Counted from the stretch's first letter, positions 24,891-34,560 are shown. The stretch is 64,000 nt of DNA from CAZIRF01 sp964541755 (GCA_964541755.1 CAZIRF010000008.1:19808-83807); one strand, 5' to 3'. The notes: a model not told the origin generated them from the sequence alone. A program made the numbers and translations.

Positions 24891-27201
24891 CGGGGGCCAC
24901 CTTCATGAAGCGGTTTTTCTGGCGGATTGGGTCAAAGCTTACACGGGCCCCGCTCTCGAAGCGGGCGAGGAGGCGCGCCTCATCCGGCGGCGAAGAGGGG
25001 TCGGGGCCGATAACCGCGCCGTAGCCGTAATCGTCGTGAAAGAGGCGTGTCCCCGGCGGCCAGCGGCCGTCGGCATCAGTAGAAATTCCCTCTTGGCCGC
25101 CATCGCCAAAACCCGTGCGCCTTGAGCCTGTGGCCCCTGGCGCATCGGCAAAACGGAAACCGGGAGGGGCCTTGCCCAGGACGCGGACCCCGCTTGAAGG
25201 GAGTTCGCGCAAAAAGATCGAGGGCATGGTGGGCTGTGTGCGGCCGTAGAGGCGACGCAGGGCGCAGGAGCTGAGGTAGAGCTCGTCCATGGCGCGGGTG
25301 GCGCCAACGTAGAAGAGACGGCGCTCCTCCTCGAGGTCCTCGTCGCGCTTGTCGTCGCGGGGAAAGACCCCCTGCTCTACCCCGGTCATGATGACGCGGG
25401 GGAACTCGAGGCCCTTGGTGTTGTGAATGGTGATAAGGGTGACCGCGTCGTCGCTTACGGCCTCCTGCTCTGCGCGGTCGAGTTCAATGTGTTCGAGGAA
25501 GAGGGCGAGGCCGTCAAAGCTCGCCTCGTAGAGGCTCGCGGCGTTTGCCAGTTCCTGGAGGTTGGCCAGGCGCTGGGTCCCGGCGACTTCATCCTGGCCC
25601 TCGTGGTAGGCGGCGATACCCGATTCAATGGAAAGCTGCACGAAGAAGTGCGAGAGGCCCTCGCCGGCGCGCAAGCGCTCGTCCAGATCGCCCGCGCCGG
25701 AAGATGGCGGGGGTATGAGGGACAAAGACTCTGTGGCGACCGTGTCGTCAGCGGCGGGGGCGCCGTCAGTGGCGGGGGCATCGGAGGCGCCGGGAGCTTC
25801 ACCCAAGAGGGCGCGCGCGCGTGAAATGACCGAAAGGAACTCGCGGCAGCCGGTTTTCGCGCGCGAGGCGAGCGCGGGGCCGACGCGTTCGAGGGCCCGC
25901 TCGAGGTCGCCCAACTCGCTGCCGGCAAAGGAGAGGGCCGCATCCACAATGCGGTCCTGGGCCTTGCCCCCAATGCCGCGGGCGGGCTTGTTGACGACGC
26001 GTCTAAAGGCAACCTCGTCGCGCGGGTTCGAAACGAAGGCGGCAAGGGCCAGGGCATCCTTTACCTCCTCGCGCTCGTAGAACTTGAGGGAGCCCACCAC
26101 GCGGTAGGGGATCTTTCGGCGCAGGAACTCGCTCTCGAAGCCCATGGACTGGGCGTTGGTGCGGTAGAGTATGGCCCAATCGCTGTAGGGCCGGGCCGAC
26201 TGCAGGACGAGCTCGGCGGCGAAGGCGGCCTCGGCATCCTGATCGTGCAAAAAGGCGAGAACCGGGAGGGCCCCCTCGCCACGGGCGGCCACCATGGTCT
26301 TGCCCAGGCGCCCCTCGTTGCGCGAGACGACCGATTCGGCCGCGCGCAGGATGGGCTGCACCGAGCGGTAGTTCTCCTCGAGGCGAATGACCGTCGTCCC
26401 CTGGACGAGGTTCGGGAAATCGAGGATGTTGCGCACTTCGGCGCCCCGGAAACGATAGATGGACTGGTCGTCGTCTCCGACGACGCAGAGGTAGGTCCCC
26501 GGCCCGCAGAGCTCGCGCAAGAGCTCGAACTGGGCCACGTTGGAATCCTGATACTCGTCGACGAGGATGACGCGAAAGCGCTGGCGGAATCGCTCGCGAA
26601 GGGCAGTGTCTTCGCGCAACAGCTCGACGGGGAGCTTGATGAGGTCGCCGAAATCGACGTTGCCAATCTCGCGCAGGCGCTTTTCGTAGGAGCGGTAGAG
26701 GGCGCGGAAGTCGGGACTGCCGTCGATTTCGTCGAGGAGGGGGGCCTCCGGGCTGTAAAAATAGTCCTTGGCGCGGGAAATGCGGTGGTAGGCCTGGGCG
26801 GCCTTGGCCCGCGGCAGGTCTTCGCGCAGGGTGGTGAGGAGCTGGATTGAGTCGTCGTTGTCGTAGATGACAAAGCGCTCGTTGAGTCCCAACGAGGAGC
26901 TGCCGGCGTAGCGGCGCAGGAACCAGGAGCCGAAGGAGTGGAAGGTGCGCAACATGGCGCGCGCGGCGCGTGGCTCTATCAGACTGGCCCGTTCCGCCAT
27001 TTCCCGGGCGGCCTTGTTCGTAAAGGTGACGGCAAGAATCGATTCGGGGTCGAGGCCCTGTTCGCGGATGAGCCAGGCGATCTTTGTGGTGATGACGCGG
27101 GTCTTGCCCGATCCGGCACCGGCGAGGATGAGGAGCGGCCCGCCCGTGTGGCGAACGGCATCCAGCTGCGACGGGTTCAGGGCAGAGAGCCAATCCTCCA
27201 T
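24883..27201 (-). CDS. uvrD: UvrD/PcrA-type superfamily 1 DNA helicase
   Basis: A 772-residue 3'-5' helicase. Motif I is AGAGSGKT (residues 27-34), preceded by the Q motif LNPSQLDAV. Motif II is VDEYQDSN, motif III is VVGDDDQSIYRFRGA, motif V/VI are TIHNTKGLEFPRVIMTG and RRLFYVGATRAMDELYLS. The C-terminal tail (GTRLFHDDYGYGAVIG) is the small beta domain found in PcrA. It acts in nucleotide excision repair and in clearing RecA or RNA polymerase from DNA. An Ala/Asp/Thr-rich insert (GASDAPATDGAPAADDTVAT, about residue 470) lies in domain 2B. The gene follows rimO by 2 bp and overlaps the next gene. Confidence 0.95.
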   Translation of the reverse strand: MEDWLSALNPSQLDAVRHTGGPLLILAGAGSGKTRVITTKIAWLIREQGLDPESILAVTFTNKAAREMAERASLIEPRAARAMLRTFHSFGSWFLRRYAGSSSLGLNERFVIYDNDDSIQLLTTLREDLPRAKAAQAYHRISRAKDYFYSPEAPLLDEIDGSPDFRALYRSYEKRLREIGNVDFGDLIKLPVELLREDTALRERFRQRFRVILVDEYQDSNVAQFELLRELCGPGTYLCVVGDDDQSIYRFRGAEVRNILDFPNLVQGTTVIRLEENYRSVQPILRAAESVVSRNEGRLGKTMVAARGEGALPVLAFLHDQDAEAAFAAELVLQSARPYSDWAILYRTNAQSMGFESEFLRRKIPYRVVGSLKFYEREEVKDALALAAFVSNPRDEVAFRRVVNKPARGIGGKAQDRIVDAALSFAGSELGDLERALERVGPALASRAKTGCREFLSVISRARALLGEAPGASDAPATDGAPAADDTVATESLSLIPPPSSGAGDLDERLRAGEGLSHFFVQLSIESGIAAYHEGQDEVAGTQRLANLQELANAASLYEASFDGLALFLEHIELDRAEQEAVSDDAVTLITIHNTKGLEFPRVIMTGVEQGVFPRDDKRDEDLEEERRLFYVGATRAMDELYLSSCALRRLYGRTQPTMPSIFLRELPSSGVRVLGKAPPGFRFADAPGATGSRRTGFGDGGQEGISTDADGRWPPGTRLFHDDYGYGAVIGPDPSSPPDEARLLARFESGARVSFDPIRQKNRFMKVAPDA

Positions 27202-27203
27202 GG

Positions 27204-28592
27204 CTATCCCCGCTCCGGCACCGCATCCAGGTCGAAGCCGTTGACCCGGACTATCCGGCAGGGGACGAGGCCGCCCAAGGGCAGTTCGTCAAAGGAGGTA
27301 ATGACTGTCGAACCGTCGACCTCGGGGGCCTGGCAGACGGCGCGGCCCAGCCAGAGGCCCTCTTCGCCCTCGACCTTCTCTTCGATGAGTATGTCCATTT
27401 TCTGGCCGGCAAAGCGGGCCATGCGTTCAATGCTGATGGGCTGCTGTGCCTCTTCGACGCGGCGCTTGCGGGTCTCTGCGATCTTCTTCGCCACACGCCC
27501 CTTGAGGCCCCAGGCCGGGGTGTCCTCTTCCCTCGACCAGGAAAAAGCGCCCAGCCAATCGAGGCGCGCGGCAGACTGGAAGTCGAGGAGGGCTTCGACA
27601 TCGGCCTCTGTTTCGCCGGGGAAGCCCAAAAGGAAGGTACTGCGTATGGTCGCTTCGGGCACGGCGCGGCGGATGTCTTCGACGAGGGCGAGGTAGGTTT
27701 CGGCATCGCCGCGGCGGTTCATGGCGCGCAGAATGGAAGGGCTCGCATGCTGGAAGGGCACATCGAAGTAGGGCACGATATACGGCCTGCCGGGCCCCTC
27801 CCTCTCGCGGCGCGAGAGGCCCTCTGCAATGAGGGGCAGGAGTTCGCGGGGGAAGTGGTCGGGGTGAATGTACAGGAGGCGAATCCAAACATCGCCGTCG
27901 AGGGCGAGAAGCTCTTTTAGAAGGCCGATAAGGGAGCCCGTTTCGCCGCGGTCGACCCCGTAGCTTGCGAGGTCCTGCCCCACGAGGCAGAGTTCGCGGA
28001 TCCCCCGGCCAATGAGACTGCGGGCCTCGGCGAGGATGGAGGCAGCGGGGCGGCTTCGAAGCCCCCCGCGAATGAGGGGAATCGCGCAGTAGGTACAGCG
28101 GTTGTCACAGCCCTCGCTTATCTTGAGGAAGGCCGAACCGGGGAGGGAGAGTATGGGCCGATGGCTCCCGCAGAGGGCGCTGTCCTGTGCCGCTAGGGCC
28201 TCCTCGCGGCTGTCGTCGCCGACAGGAGGGCAGAGGATGCGCTCTGTTCCGGCCATAACAGCTTTGACGGCCTCGCCCACACGCGAGAGATCGCCGTTGC
28301 CAAAGAAAAAGTCCACCTCGGGCATTTCGGCGGCGAGATCTGCGGCATAGCGCTGCGAGAGACAGCCGGCGAGCATGATCTTCTTGCCGGGATACGCGTC
28401 CCGCCAGGCAAGCAGGGCCTCTATCGACTCCCTCTTGGCGCTCTCAATAAAGCCGCAGGAGTTGACAATGACAAGGTCTGCCGTTTCGGGGTCCTCGCAG
28501 ATCTCCCAGCCGGCGGCCATGAGGCTTGAAAGCATGAACTCGGCGTCGACCTGGTTTTTGGCGCAGCCGTGGGGGTCGAGGTAGAGGCGCAC
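27204..28592 (-). CDS. rimO: Ribosomal protein S12 methylthiotransferase RimO
   Basis: A 462-residue radical SAM enzyme. The N-terminal methylthiotransferase domain has the three cluster Cys (C10, C46, C77), the second in VNSCGF. The radical SAM C-x3-C-x2-C is CDNRCTYC (C162, C166, C169) followed by AIPLIRGGLRSRP. A TRAM domain is at the C-terminus. It methylthiolates Asp of ribosomal protein uS12; the HGCAKN-type N-terminus and SRP block point to RimO rather than the tRNA enzyme MiaB. The length is normal. It lies 3 bp after the rodZ-like gene and 2 bp before uvrD. Confidence 0.9.
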   Translation of the reverse strand: MRLYLDPHGCAKNQVDAEFMLSSLMAAGWEICEDPETADLVIVNSCGFIESAKRESIEALLAWRDAYPGKKIMLAGCLSQRYAADLAAEMPEVDFFFGNGDLSRVGEAVKAVMAGTERILCPPVGDDSREEALAAQDSALCGSHRPILSLPGSAFLKISEGCDNRCTYCAIPLIRGGLRSRPAASILAEARSLIGRGIRELCLVGQDLASYGVDRGETGSLIGLLKELLALDGDVWIRLLYIHPDHFPRELLPLIAEGLSRREREGPGRPYIVPYFDVPFQHASPSILRAMNRRGDAETYLALVEDIRRAVPEATIRSTFLLGFPGETEADVEALLDFQSAARLDWLGAFSWSREEDTPAWGLKGRVAKKIAETRKRRVEEAQQPISIERMARFAGQKMDILIEEKVEGEEGLWLGRAVCQAPEVDGSTVITSFDELPLGGLVPCRIVRVNGFDLDAVPERG

Positions 28593-28595
28593 CGC

Positions 28596-29759
28596 TCAAT
28601 CTACCCGCTCGGTTATGAGGCGGTACTGATTGTCTTCGTCGCGCACCCACTTTATGTCCACAACGACAACTTCGCCAGCGCGCCCGATGTCGAGGTCGAC
28701 CGAACGCCCGCCACCGATAGTCGTGAGCTTGACGGCCGCCGCATTCGACACCCAAAGGCGCAGGGCATTGCGGGCCTGGACGGTGAGGGTCTCGGCCTTA
28801 TGGAAGTAGCGTTCGTCGCGTTCCTTGCGGTCAACTTCCCAGCGGAACATGCAGTACCCGCGAAAGGTGGCCTGAACCGTAAAGGGCCAGGCGGTACCGG
28901 GGGACGTAAAGATGGCATTTTGACTGGCCGACTGGGCGTTCGACACCGGGGCAGTGGTCGATGCGGCAGCCGCGACCGCGGCCACATCGCTGTCCGGGTT
29001 TATTGCCGGTTTTGCATCCACGGTAATCGGGAGGGCTGCATCGGAGGGGATGGGGGTAGCATCGGTACTGACAAGTTCAACCCGCAGGGAAACCCCCTTG
29101 TCCGGGCGGTTCTTGTACAGATCGGCGACAAACACCATGAGGTCGCCGTGCCCATCCCCATTGAGGTCGAGAGCCTCCTCCTGCCCCAACTCGATACGAA
29201 GTTCACCCAGGGGGCTGTCCAAGACAACGACATCGCCAAGCCCGACAACCCGAAGGTCGTGAACCGTGTCGCCAAAGCGCACGGCGATACGGTCTTCGAC
29301 AAAGAAGCGCTTTTCAAGGTAGCCGCTATCGAGGGGCCAGACATTTCGCTTTGGAGCCTCTTCATCTTGGGGCTTGGCGACCGCCGCCGGCTCTTGCACA
29401 CTGGAGGCTATCAGCATTGCCCCTATCCCCATTCCAATGACAACGACAGCGACCGCTATGGCCACCACGAGTTTTTTAACCGGAAAGGGTTTGTGCAGGA
29501 GGGCCTCGACCGGAACCGGAGCCTCCTGAATTTTCATGGTGCGATAGAGATCGAGCGTGGCGGCCGGATCGAGGCCCAGATACTCTGCGTAGTTGCGTAA
29601 AAAACCCATAAGATAGGGTTCGCCGGGAAAGATCGAAAAGTTCTCCTCTTCGAGGGCTTCCAGATAGCGGCGGGCGATATTCGTATCCCGCGCAACCTGT
29701 TCGAAACTGCAGGCTTTTTTGTCACGGGCTTCTTTCAATACAGATCCGAGCGATTCCAC
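28596..29759 (-). CDS. rodZ: RodZ-like helix-turn-helix membrane protein
   Basis: About 387 residues. The start is set at GTG 29759 (VESLGSVLKEARDKK) with GGAGG five bases upstream; the open frame extends to 29795. Residues 3-70 are the RodZ cytosolic HTH_25 domain (LKEARDKKACSFEQVARDTNIARRYLEALEEENF, PGEPYLMGFLRNYAEYLGLD). A basic KK segment and one membrane helix (about 96-117) follow, then a long periplasmic region ending in a beta-rich domain like the RodZ DUF4115. RodZ links MreB to the cell-wall elongation machinery. Its position just upstream of rimO fits a common bacterial arrangement of rodZ with radical-SAM methylthiotransferases. Confidence 0.8.
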   Translation of the reverse strand: MESLGSVLKEARDKKACSFEQVARDTNIARRYLEALEEENFSIFPGEPYLMGFLRNYAEYLGLDPAATLDLYRTMKIQEAPVPVEALLHKPFPVKKLVVAIAVAVVVIGMGIGAMLIASSVQEPAAVAKPQDEEAPKRNVWPLDSGYLEKRFFVEDRIAVRFGDTVHDLRVVGLGDVVVLDSPLGELRIELGQEEALDLNGDGHGDLMVFVADLYKNRPDKGVSLRVELVSTDATPIPSDAALPITVDAKPAINPDSDVAAVAAAASTTAPVSNAQSASQNAIFTSPGTAWPFTVQATFRGYCMFRWEVDRKERDERYFHKAETLTVQARNALRLWVSNAAAVKLTTIGGGRSVDLDIGRAGEVVVVDIKWVRDEDNQYRLITERVD

Positions 29760-29825
29760 AGGCCCTCCAGAACGAGCCCCGCACGGGGCAAACACAAATT
29801 GACGAATACACCTTGCGGCGCCGGG

Positions 29826-30548
29826 TTAATCACTGTCCCGGTACAGAAAATTGTCATAGAAATTGGCCGATGGCTGTTTTTCGTAAGTGAACAGGGCGTC
29901 GGCGATCCCCTGATTGGGTTTTATGTCATAAAAATTGAAGCGAACGTTTTCATTGGCGATTGTCGTTCCCTCGATACGACGAATATGGAGTGTCGCAGGA
30001 TCCACGGCCAGATGTATTTCACGAAAGCCCTCGGAGAGGCTGCGGCGCGAGAGGACCAGTTTGATGACCATTTCCGCTTCGACTGAGGACTCTGTTTCAT
30101 CGGTGCCCTCCCCTTCAATGGAGACTTCATCCAGCGGAAGGGGCGTGGGGCTCGCGAGGTAAGAAACGGCGTAGTTGCGGCGCAGGATGGAAAGGCCCGC
30201 GGCAGAGGCGAGGGAGGCCCCACCGGAAGAAGATTCGCTGGTAACCGTCTGGCTGAGCACGGCGCGGTACTCGGGAAGGTAGACGGTGAGGGTATCACCA
30301 TTGAAGACGATAATCTGCTCTTCGGGAACGCTAAAGTCGAGGCGCATGAGGTTCGGGGCCTTGAAGAGGGCCTTTGCCTCCATGGACGAGCGCCCGGTCT
30401 CGATGGAGACGAGGGCGGTGTAATCCTCCATGGCCTGGTACACCTCGCCAACCTTGGCCAGAAAGCGTTCGGCGGTGAGTATATCTTGGGCGGACAGGGG
30501 AAGAAGAGCAAACAGCGTTAACAAAAGGGCGATAATTCGTCGATTCAC
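29826..30548 (-). CDS. lolA: LolA-like periplasmic lipoprotein carrier
   Basis: 240 residues from GTG 30548, which has GGAG upstream. NRRIIALLLTLFALLPLSAQ is a cleavable signal peptide. The mature protein has the LolA fold pattern: GEVYQAMEDYTALVSIET, then KALFKAPNLMRLDFSVPEEQIIVFNGDTLTVYLPEYRAVLSQ, a half-open beta barrel that shields the acyl chains of lipoproteins. It would carry lipoproteins across the periplasm toward an outer membrane, matching the several lipoprotein genes here. An ED-rich insert (EGEGTDETESSVEAE) lies near residue 165. It starts 8 bp after yhbY. Confidence 0.8.
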   Translation of the reverse strand: MNRRIIALLLTLFALLPLSAQDILTAERFLAKVGEVYQAMEDYTALVSIETGRSSMEAKALFKAPNLMRLDFSVPEEQIIVFNGDTLTVYLPEYRAVLSQTVTSESSSGGASLASAAGLSILRRNYAVSYLASPTPLPLDEVSIEGEGTDETESSVEAEMVIKLVLSRRSLSEGFREIHLAVDPATLHIRRIEGTTIANENVRFNFYDIKPNQGIADALFTYEKQPSANFYDNFLYRDSD

Positions 30549-30556
30549 ACTTACTC

Positions 30557-30850
30557 CTACGGCAACACCAGGTTTCGTTTCTCGGGTATACGCGAGGGAC
30601 GGTAGAGGACGGCCACATACCCGATGCACTGCACCAATTCGCTTCCACTCGCACGGGCGAGTGTCTGCGCGGTCTCGCGACAGGTCTCCTTGCCGGAGAC
30701 AAAGCGCAGCTTTACCAATTCGTCATTATCCAACTGGGTTTCGAGGGCACGCTTGAGCGCGTCACTCGCCCCTTCCTTGCCAACCATGACCCGGGGATCG
30801 AGGTTGTGTGCGCGCGCCTTGAGAAAGGCCCGCTGTTTGCTCGTCAACAT
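30557..30850 (-). CDS. yhbY: YhbY/CRS1-CRM RNA-binding protein
   Basis: 97 residues. LTSKQRAFLKARAHNLDPRVMVGKEGASDALKRALETQLDNDELVKLRFVSG is the CRM domain, including the GKEG loop (the family's GxxG RNA-binding loop). YhbY associates with pre-50S ribosomal subunits. The length matches E. coli YhbY. It lies in the tightly packed minus-strand run between a thioredoxin-fold gene and lolA. Confidence 0.9.
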   Translation of the reverse strand: MLTSKQRAFLKARAHNLDPRVMVGKEGASDALKRALETQLDNDELVKLRFVSGKETCRETAQTLARASGSELVQCIGYVAVLYRPSRIPEKRNLVLP

Positions 30851-30895
30851 GCTGTTCCTGTATGGGCGGCCCCGCAGTGCAGAGGGGCACCCGTA

Positions 30896-31603
30896 TCATG
30901 TGCCGGTAGTGCCGGCCGATCCGGACACCGTCTGCGCGATGTACCCGGTAAGGGATTCGAGAATATCACTGTCCTTGAAGGGCCAGGATATCAGGGGGCT
31001 GCCATTCACGAAGAGAACGGGACATTCACGTTCGCCGGCGCGAACGGTCCAGACGGGGAAGTTCTCGACAATGCGCAATGAGGGGACGATGTGCGGAATA
31101 TCCGATTGGGAGTACACGGCGAGGGTCGCCCGCCAAAGAGCGGCAGCAGCCTCTGCAGTGGGGGCATCCCGCCGATTGACGGCGAGATCGAGGCGCAGGG
31201 TCAAGGGGGTCGAGACCGATGAAACCAGAGCCGCGGCCGGTGGCAGAAGCTCGGGTTTTGGCTCGTAGACAACCCCCAAGGAAACCATACCGTCGAGAAG
31301 CGCCGGCAAGACGAAGCCCAGCGGCACACCGTAGACACGGAACTCCGGGGCCTCTTTGGCCGTTATGACGAGGGCCGGGAGGGTATCCACCCGGTACTTG
31401 CGCAAAAGATCCCCGCTCTCCATTGCCTCGTGAACCTCGACAGAGAGCCGGTTGGTGGTCTCTGCAAGTTCCTGTGCGGCCTGACGGTTCTCCCGGCAGG
31501 CCGTGTCCTCGTAGCCCAGGGTAAATACCTGGACAGAGACCTGACGCCTGAGGGCGGCGAGGCGGGCTGTTGCTGCTTTTCGTGAATATCGATTGAGCAC
31601 CAT
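30896..31603 (-). CDS. Tandem thioredoxin-fold protein without a redox Cys pair
   Basis: 235 residues, no signal peptide. Two thioredoxin-like halves resemble the N-terminal domain of AhpF/protein disulphide oxidoreductases. QVSVQVFTLGYEDTACRENRQAAQELAETTN (residues about 20-50) begins the first half and RKYRVDTLPALVITAKE carries its cis-Pro loop. The second half (YSQSDIPHIVPSLRIVENFPVW ... CPVLFVNGSPLISW) repeats the pattern. The first-half motif is TACRE, one Cys only, and no C-x-x-C is present, so classical disulphide exchange is unlikely. It is 34 bp from ftsH in the same run. Function unknown. Confidence 0.6.
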   Translation of the reverse strand: MVLNRYSRKAATARLAALRRQVSVQVFTLGYEDTACRENRQAAQELAETTNRLSVEVHEAMESGDLLRKYRVDTLPALVITAKEAPEFRVYGVPLGFVLPALLDGMVSLGVVYEPKPELLPPAAALVSSVSTPLTLRLDLAVNRRDAPTAEAAAALWRATLAVYSQSDIPHIVPSLRIVENFPVWTVRAGERECPVLFVNGSPLISWPFKDSDILESLTGYIAQTVSGSAGTTGT

Positions 31604-31637
31604 ACAGGGCAGAGGATACGTTCTTTTGTATCCACCG

Positions 31638-33653
31638 TCAACCGGTCGCGCCGCTTCCCGCCGCTTCCAGGGGCCCCGTTTCCGCTTCCCGTCCCTGCGA
31701 TACGGTCGCTACACCGGCGGCCGCGAGCAAAGCGCGGAACTCGGCCTCGCCTATGGTCTCCTTCTCGAGAAGGACCTCGGCAACCTCATCGAGGAGGGGG
31801 CGTTTTTCGGCCAGGAGGGACAGGACGCGTTCGTAGCGTTCGCCAATGAGGCGGGCGAGCTCCTCGTCCACGTACTGCTGGGTGGCCTCCGAGTACTCGC
31901 GGTGAAGGCTGGGCTCGCGCGAGGCAGCCCCCGGGTCGCCCGCCCGCTTGGTGAGGGCGACATTGCGGAAGCGATCACTCATGCCGTAGTCGGTAATCAT
32001 GCTGCGGCAGATATCGGTGGCCTTGGTAAGGTCGTTGGCAGCCCCCGTGGACACCTCGCCAAAGACCAGCTCCTCGGCTGCCCGGCCGCCCAAAAGGACA
32101 TCCACCCGTGCAGAGAGCTCGCCCTTTGTCATGAGGTAGCGGTCCTCGGTGGGCATCTGGAGGGTGTAGCCCAGGGCGCCGAAACCGCGCGGGACAATCG
32201 AAATCTTCTGGACGGGGTCCGAACCGGGGGTGAGGCCGGCGACCAGGGCGTGACCGGTCTCGTGGAAGGCGACAATGCGCCGCTCGTGGGGCGATATGAC
32301 GCGATTTTTCTTCTCAAGCCCGGCGACACTCTTTTCGATGGCGTTCTCGAAGTCCTTCTGGACGATCTTCTTGCGCCCGGCGCGTACCGCGAGGAGGGCC
32401 GCCTCGTTGACAATGTTGGCGAGATCCGCCCCGACAAAGCCGGGGGTCCCGCGGGCCACAAGCGAGAGATCGACCTCCGCTTCGAGCTTCACGGTGGCCG
32501 CGTGAATACGCAGGATTGCCTCGCGGCCGTTGAGGTCGGGCTTGTCGACGAGGACCTGACGGTCGAAACGCCCGGGGCGCAGGAGGGCCGGATCGAGGAC
32601 ATCGGGGCGATTGGTCGCCGCGAGGATGATGAGCCCGCTCGTGGCATCAAAACCGTCCATCTCGACCAGGAGCTGGTTCAGGGTCTGTTCGCGCTCGTCA
32701 TTGCCCCCGACGCCGTTGAAGCGGCTCTTCCCGATGGCATCGAGCTCGTCGATGAAGATGATGCAGGGGGCCTTTGCGCGGGCCTGCTTGAAGAGGTCGC
32801 GCACGCGCGAAGCGCCCACGCCTACAAACATCTCGACGAAATCGGCCCCGCTCATGCGAAAGAAATCGACGCCCGCCTCGCCGGCGACCGCACGGGCAAG
32901 CAGGGTCTTGCCCGTGCCGGGCGGGCCAACAAGGAGTATTCCCTTGGGGATCTTTCCGCCGATATCAGTATATTTTTTGGGCAGTTTGAGGAAGTCCACG
33001 ACCTCGATGAGCTCGTCCTTTGCCTCGTCGACCCCCGCCACGTCGCCAAAGCGCACGGCAATATCGCCCTCCGCGACAATGACGGCCTTGTTCTGGCCGA
33101 AGGAGAGGACGTTCCCGCCCATATTTCCCAGCCGCTTCATCATGACGCGCCACACGACAAAGAAGAGGATGAAGGGGAAGAGCCAGATAATCACATCGAA
33201 GAGCGAAAAGCCCGGCGCGGGGACCGCATAATACGATACGCCCTTCTCGTCGAGGAGCTTGATGAAGTCCGGATCATAGAGGGGAACCGTGCGGTAAACG
33301 ACCTCTTCCTTTGTGGTCATGCGGCGTACGAGCTCGCGGGCATCGGCCTTGGGCTGCAGGAAGCCGCTGTAGTGGTCCGACTCGAGGGCCACACGTTTTA
33401 TTTCGCCGGAGGCAATGCGGGCCTTGAAATCGGAATAATCGATTACTTCCACGTTGCGGTTCGATACGAACTGGTTAAAGAAGTACATGATGACCAAAAG
33501 CAGGACCACATATCCTGCGGAGACGCGGAACTTCCAGTTTTTGAGGGGATTGCGCTCATCGTCGCCGGGCCCCTTGAGTATGGGGCCGTTACGGCGGCCC
33601 GGCCTGCGGGTGTTTCGCGATCCGCCGGTCTTGTTCTGTTCGTTCGTTGCCAT
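31638..33653 (-). CDS. ftsH: ATP-dependent zinc metalloprotease FtsH
   Basis: A 671-residue inner-membrane AAA protease degrading unassembled membrane proteins and regulators. Two membrane helices (about 47-61 and 150-170) flank a periplasmic domain. The AAA Walker A is GPPGTGKT (243-250), Walker B CIIFIDELDAIGK, with the arginine finger in RPGRFDRQ. The zinc site is HETGH (464-468); most FtsH have HEAGH, so the third position is Thr instead of Ala, which leaves the ligands intact. The third ligand lies in the later AANDL region. The ATG overlaps the mscS stop by one base (TAATG), so translation is coupled. Confidence 0.97.
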   Translation of the reverse strand: MATNEQNKTGGSRNTRRPGRRNGPILKGPGDDERNPLKNWKFRVSAGYVVLLLVIMYFFNQFVSNRNVEVIDYSDFKARIASGEIKRVALESDHYSGFLQPKADARELVRRMTTKEEVVYRTVPLYDPDFIKLLDEKGVSYYAVPAPGFSLFDVIIWLFPFILFFVVWRVMMKRLGNMGGNVLSFGQNKAVIVAEGDIAVRFGDVAGVDEAKDELIEVVDFLKLPKKYTDIGGKIPKGILLVGPPGTGKTLLARAVAGEAGVDFFRMSGADFVEMFVGVGASRVRDLFKQARAKAPCIIFIDELDAIGKSRFNGVGGNDEREQTLNQLLVEMDGFDATSGLIILAATNRPDVLDPALLRPGRFDRQVLVDKPDLNGREAILRIHAATVKLEAEVDLSLVARGTPGFVGADLANIVNEAALLAVRAGRKKIVQKDFENAIEKSVAGLEKKNRVISPHERRIVAFHETGHALVAGLTPGSDPVQKISIVPRGFGALGYTLQMPTEDRYLMTKGELSARVDVLLGGRAAEELVFGEVSTGAANDLTKATDICRSMITDYGMSDRFRNVALTKRAGDPGAASREPSLHREYSEATQQYVDEELARLIGERYERVLSLLAEKRPLLDEVAEVLLEKETIGEAEFRALLAAAGVATVSQGREAETGPLEAAGSGATG

Positions 33654-34552
33654 TATTCGGACTCCTTGGGGGCCTTTTCAACAGAAGAGGTATGGACTGA
33701 CAGTCTTTCGCCCGAAGCACTCATTACCGGGACCTGATCGAAATGGACATCCATCTGGGGGAAGGGTATGACGATCCCCGCCTCGTCAAGGGTCTTCTTG
33801 ACCCCTATGGCCAGGCTGTCGCGAACATCGGCAAAGCGGGATTTCTCGAACCAAACGGCCAAGAGTATCTCGATGCCCGAATCGCCAAATTTTTCCACAA
33901 CAAAGAGGGGCGCAGGATCGCGCAAAACCGCCATGTTGCTCTTTACATACTCGAAGAGGATTCGTCGCACTTCTTCCAGGTCGCTGTCATAGGCGACAGA
34001 CAGGCGCAGGTCGAAGCGGCGTATGGGGAAGCGGGTGACGTTTACGACATTCGACTTGATAATGGTCTCGTTGGGTATGCGAACAAATCGGTTGTCCCAG
34101 GTGCGTACCTTGACCGAGAGAAAGTCCACCGACTGCACCATACCGCTTACGTCCCCAATCTGCACAGCGTCGCCAACACCAAAGTGTTTTTCCGATATGA
34201 GGAAGAGCCCCGAGATGACGTTGGAAATGGAGGTCTGGGCGGCAAAACCGACGGCGATACCGGCAATACCGGCCGCGCCCAGTATGGCGCGCAGGTCGAT
34301 ACCCAGCGAGGACAGGAGAGTCATGGTGGCCACCGTCCAGGCGGTGTAGCGGAAGAGCTTGCGCACAAGCTGCAGCCGGTCGTCGCTGAGCCTCTGGCGC
34401 AGAATGCGGACCGTCACGAGCTGTACGAGCTTGAAGCCGACAATAACAAGGAGGACGATGCCCAGAGCGGACAGCAGCCCCCCGACAAAGTCGAAGGTGA
34501 AGACCTTCTTGATCCATTCCGTGGCCATCTGCATGATTTTATCGGTATTCAT
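33653..34552 (-). CDS. mscS: MscS-type small-conductance mechanosensitive channel
   Basis: 299 residues with three N-terminal membrane helices. AILGAAGIAGIAVGFAAQTSISNVISGLFLISEKHFGVGDAVQIG is the TM3 pore helix and beta domain signature of MscS. The C-terminal cage domain follows (FDLRLSVAYDSDLEEVRRIL; AVWFEKSRFADVRDSLAIGVKKTLDEAGIVIPFPQMDVHF). It opens under membrane tension to release osmolytes. The length is close to E. coli MscS (286). It is followed by ftsH with a 1-base overlap and preceded by a gene of unknown function 8 bp away, which may be a partner. Confidence 0.95.
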   Translation of the reverse strand: MNTDKIMQMATEWIKKVFTFDFVGGLLSALGIVLLVIVGFKLVQLVTVRILRQRLSDDRLQLVRKLFRYTAWTVATMTLLSSLGIDLRAILGAAGIAGIAVGFAAQTSISNVISGLFLISEKHFGVGDAVQIGDVSGMVQSVDFLSVKVRTWDNRFVRIPNETIIKSNVVNVTRFPIRRFDLRLSVAYDSDLEEVRRILFEYVKSNMAVLRDPAPLFVVEKFGDSGIEILLAVWFEKSRFADVRDSLAIGVKKTLDEAGIVIPFPQMDVHFDQVPVMSASGERLSVHTSSVEKAPKESE

Positions 34553-34560
34553 GGCGTTTC

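Noticed and set aside
31593..33737. 714-codon plus-strand frame opposite ftsH
   Set aside because: It is antisense to a clear FtsH with all motifs. The frame has no family resemblance or start signal.
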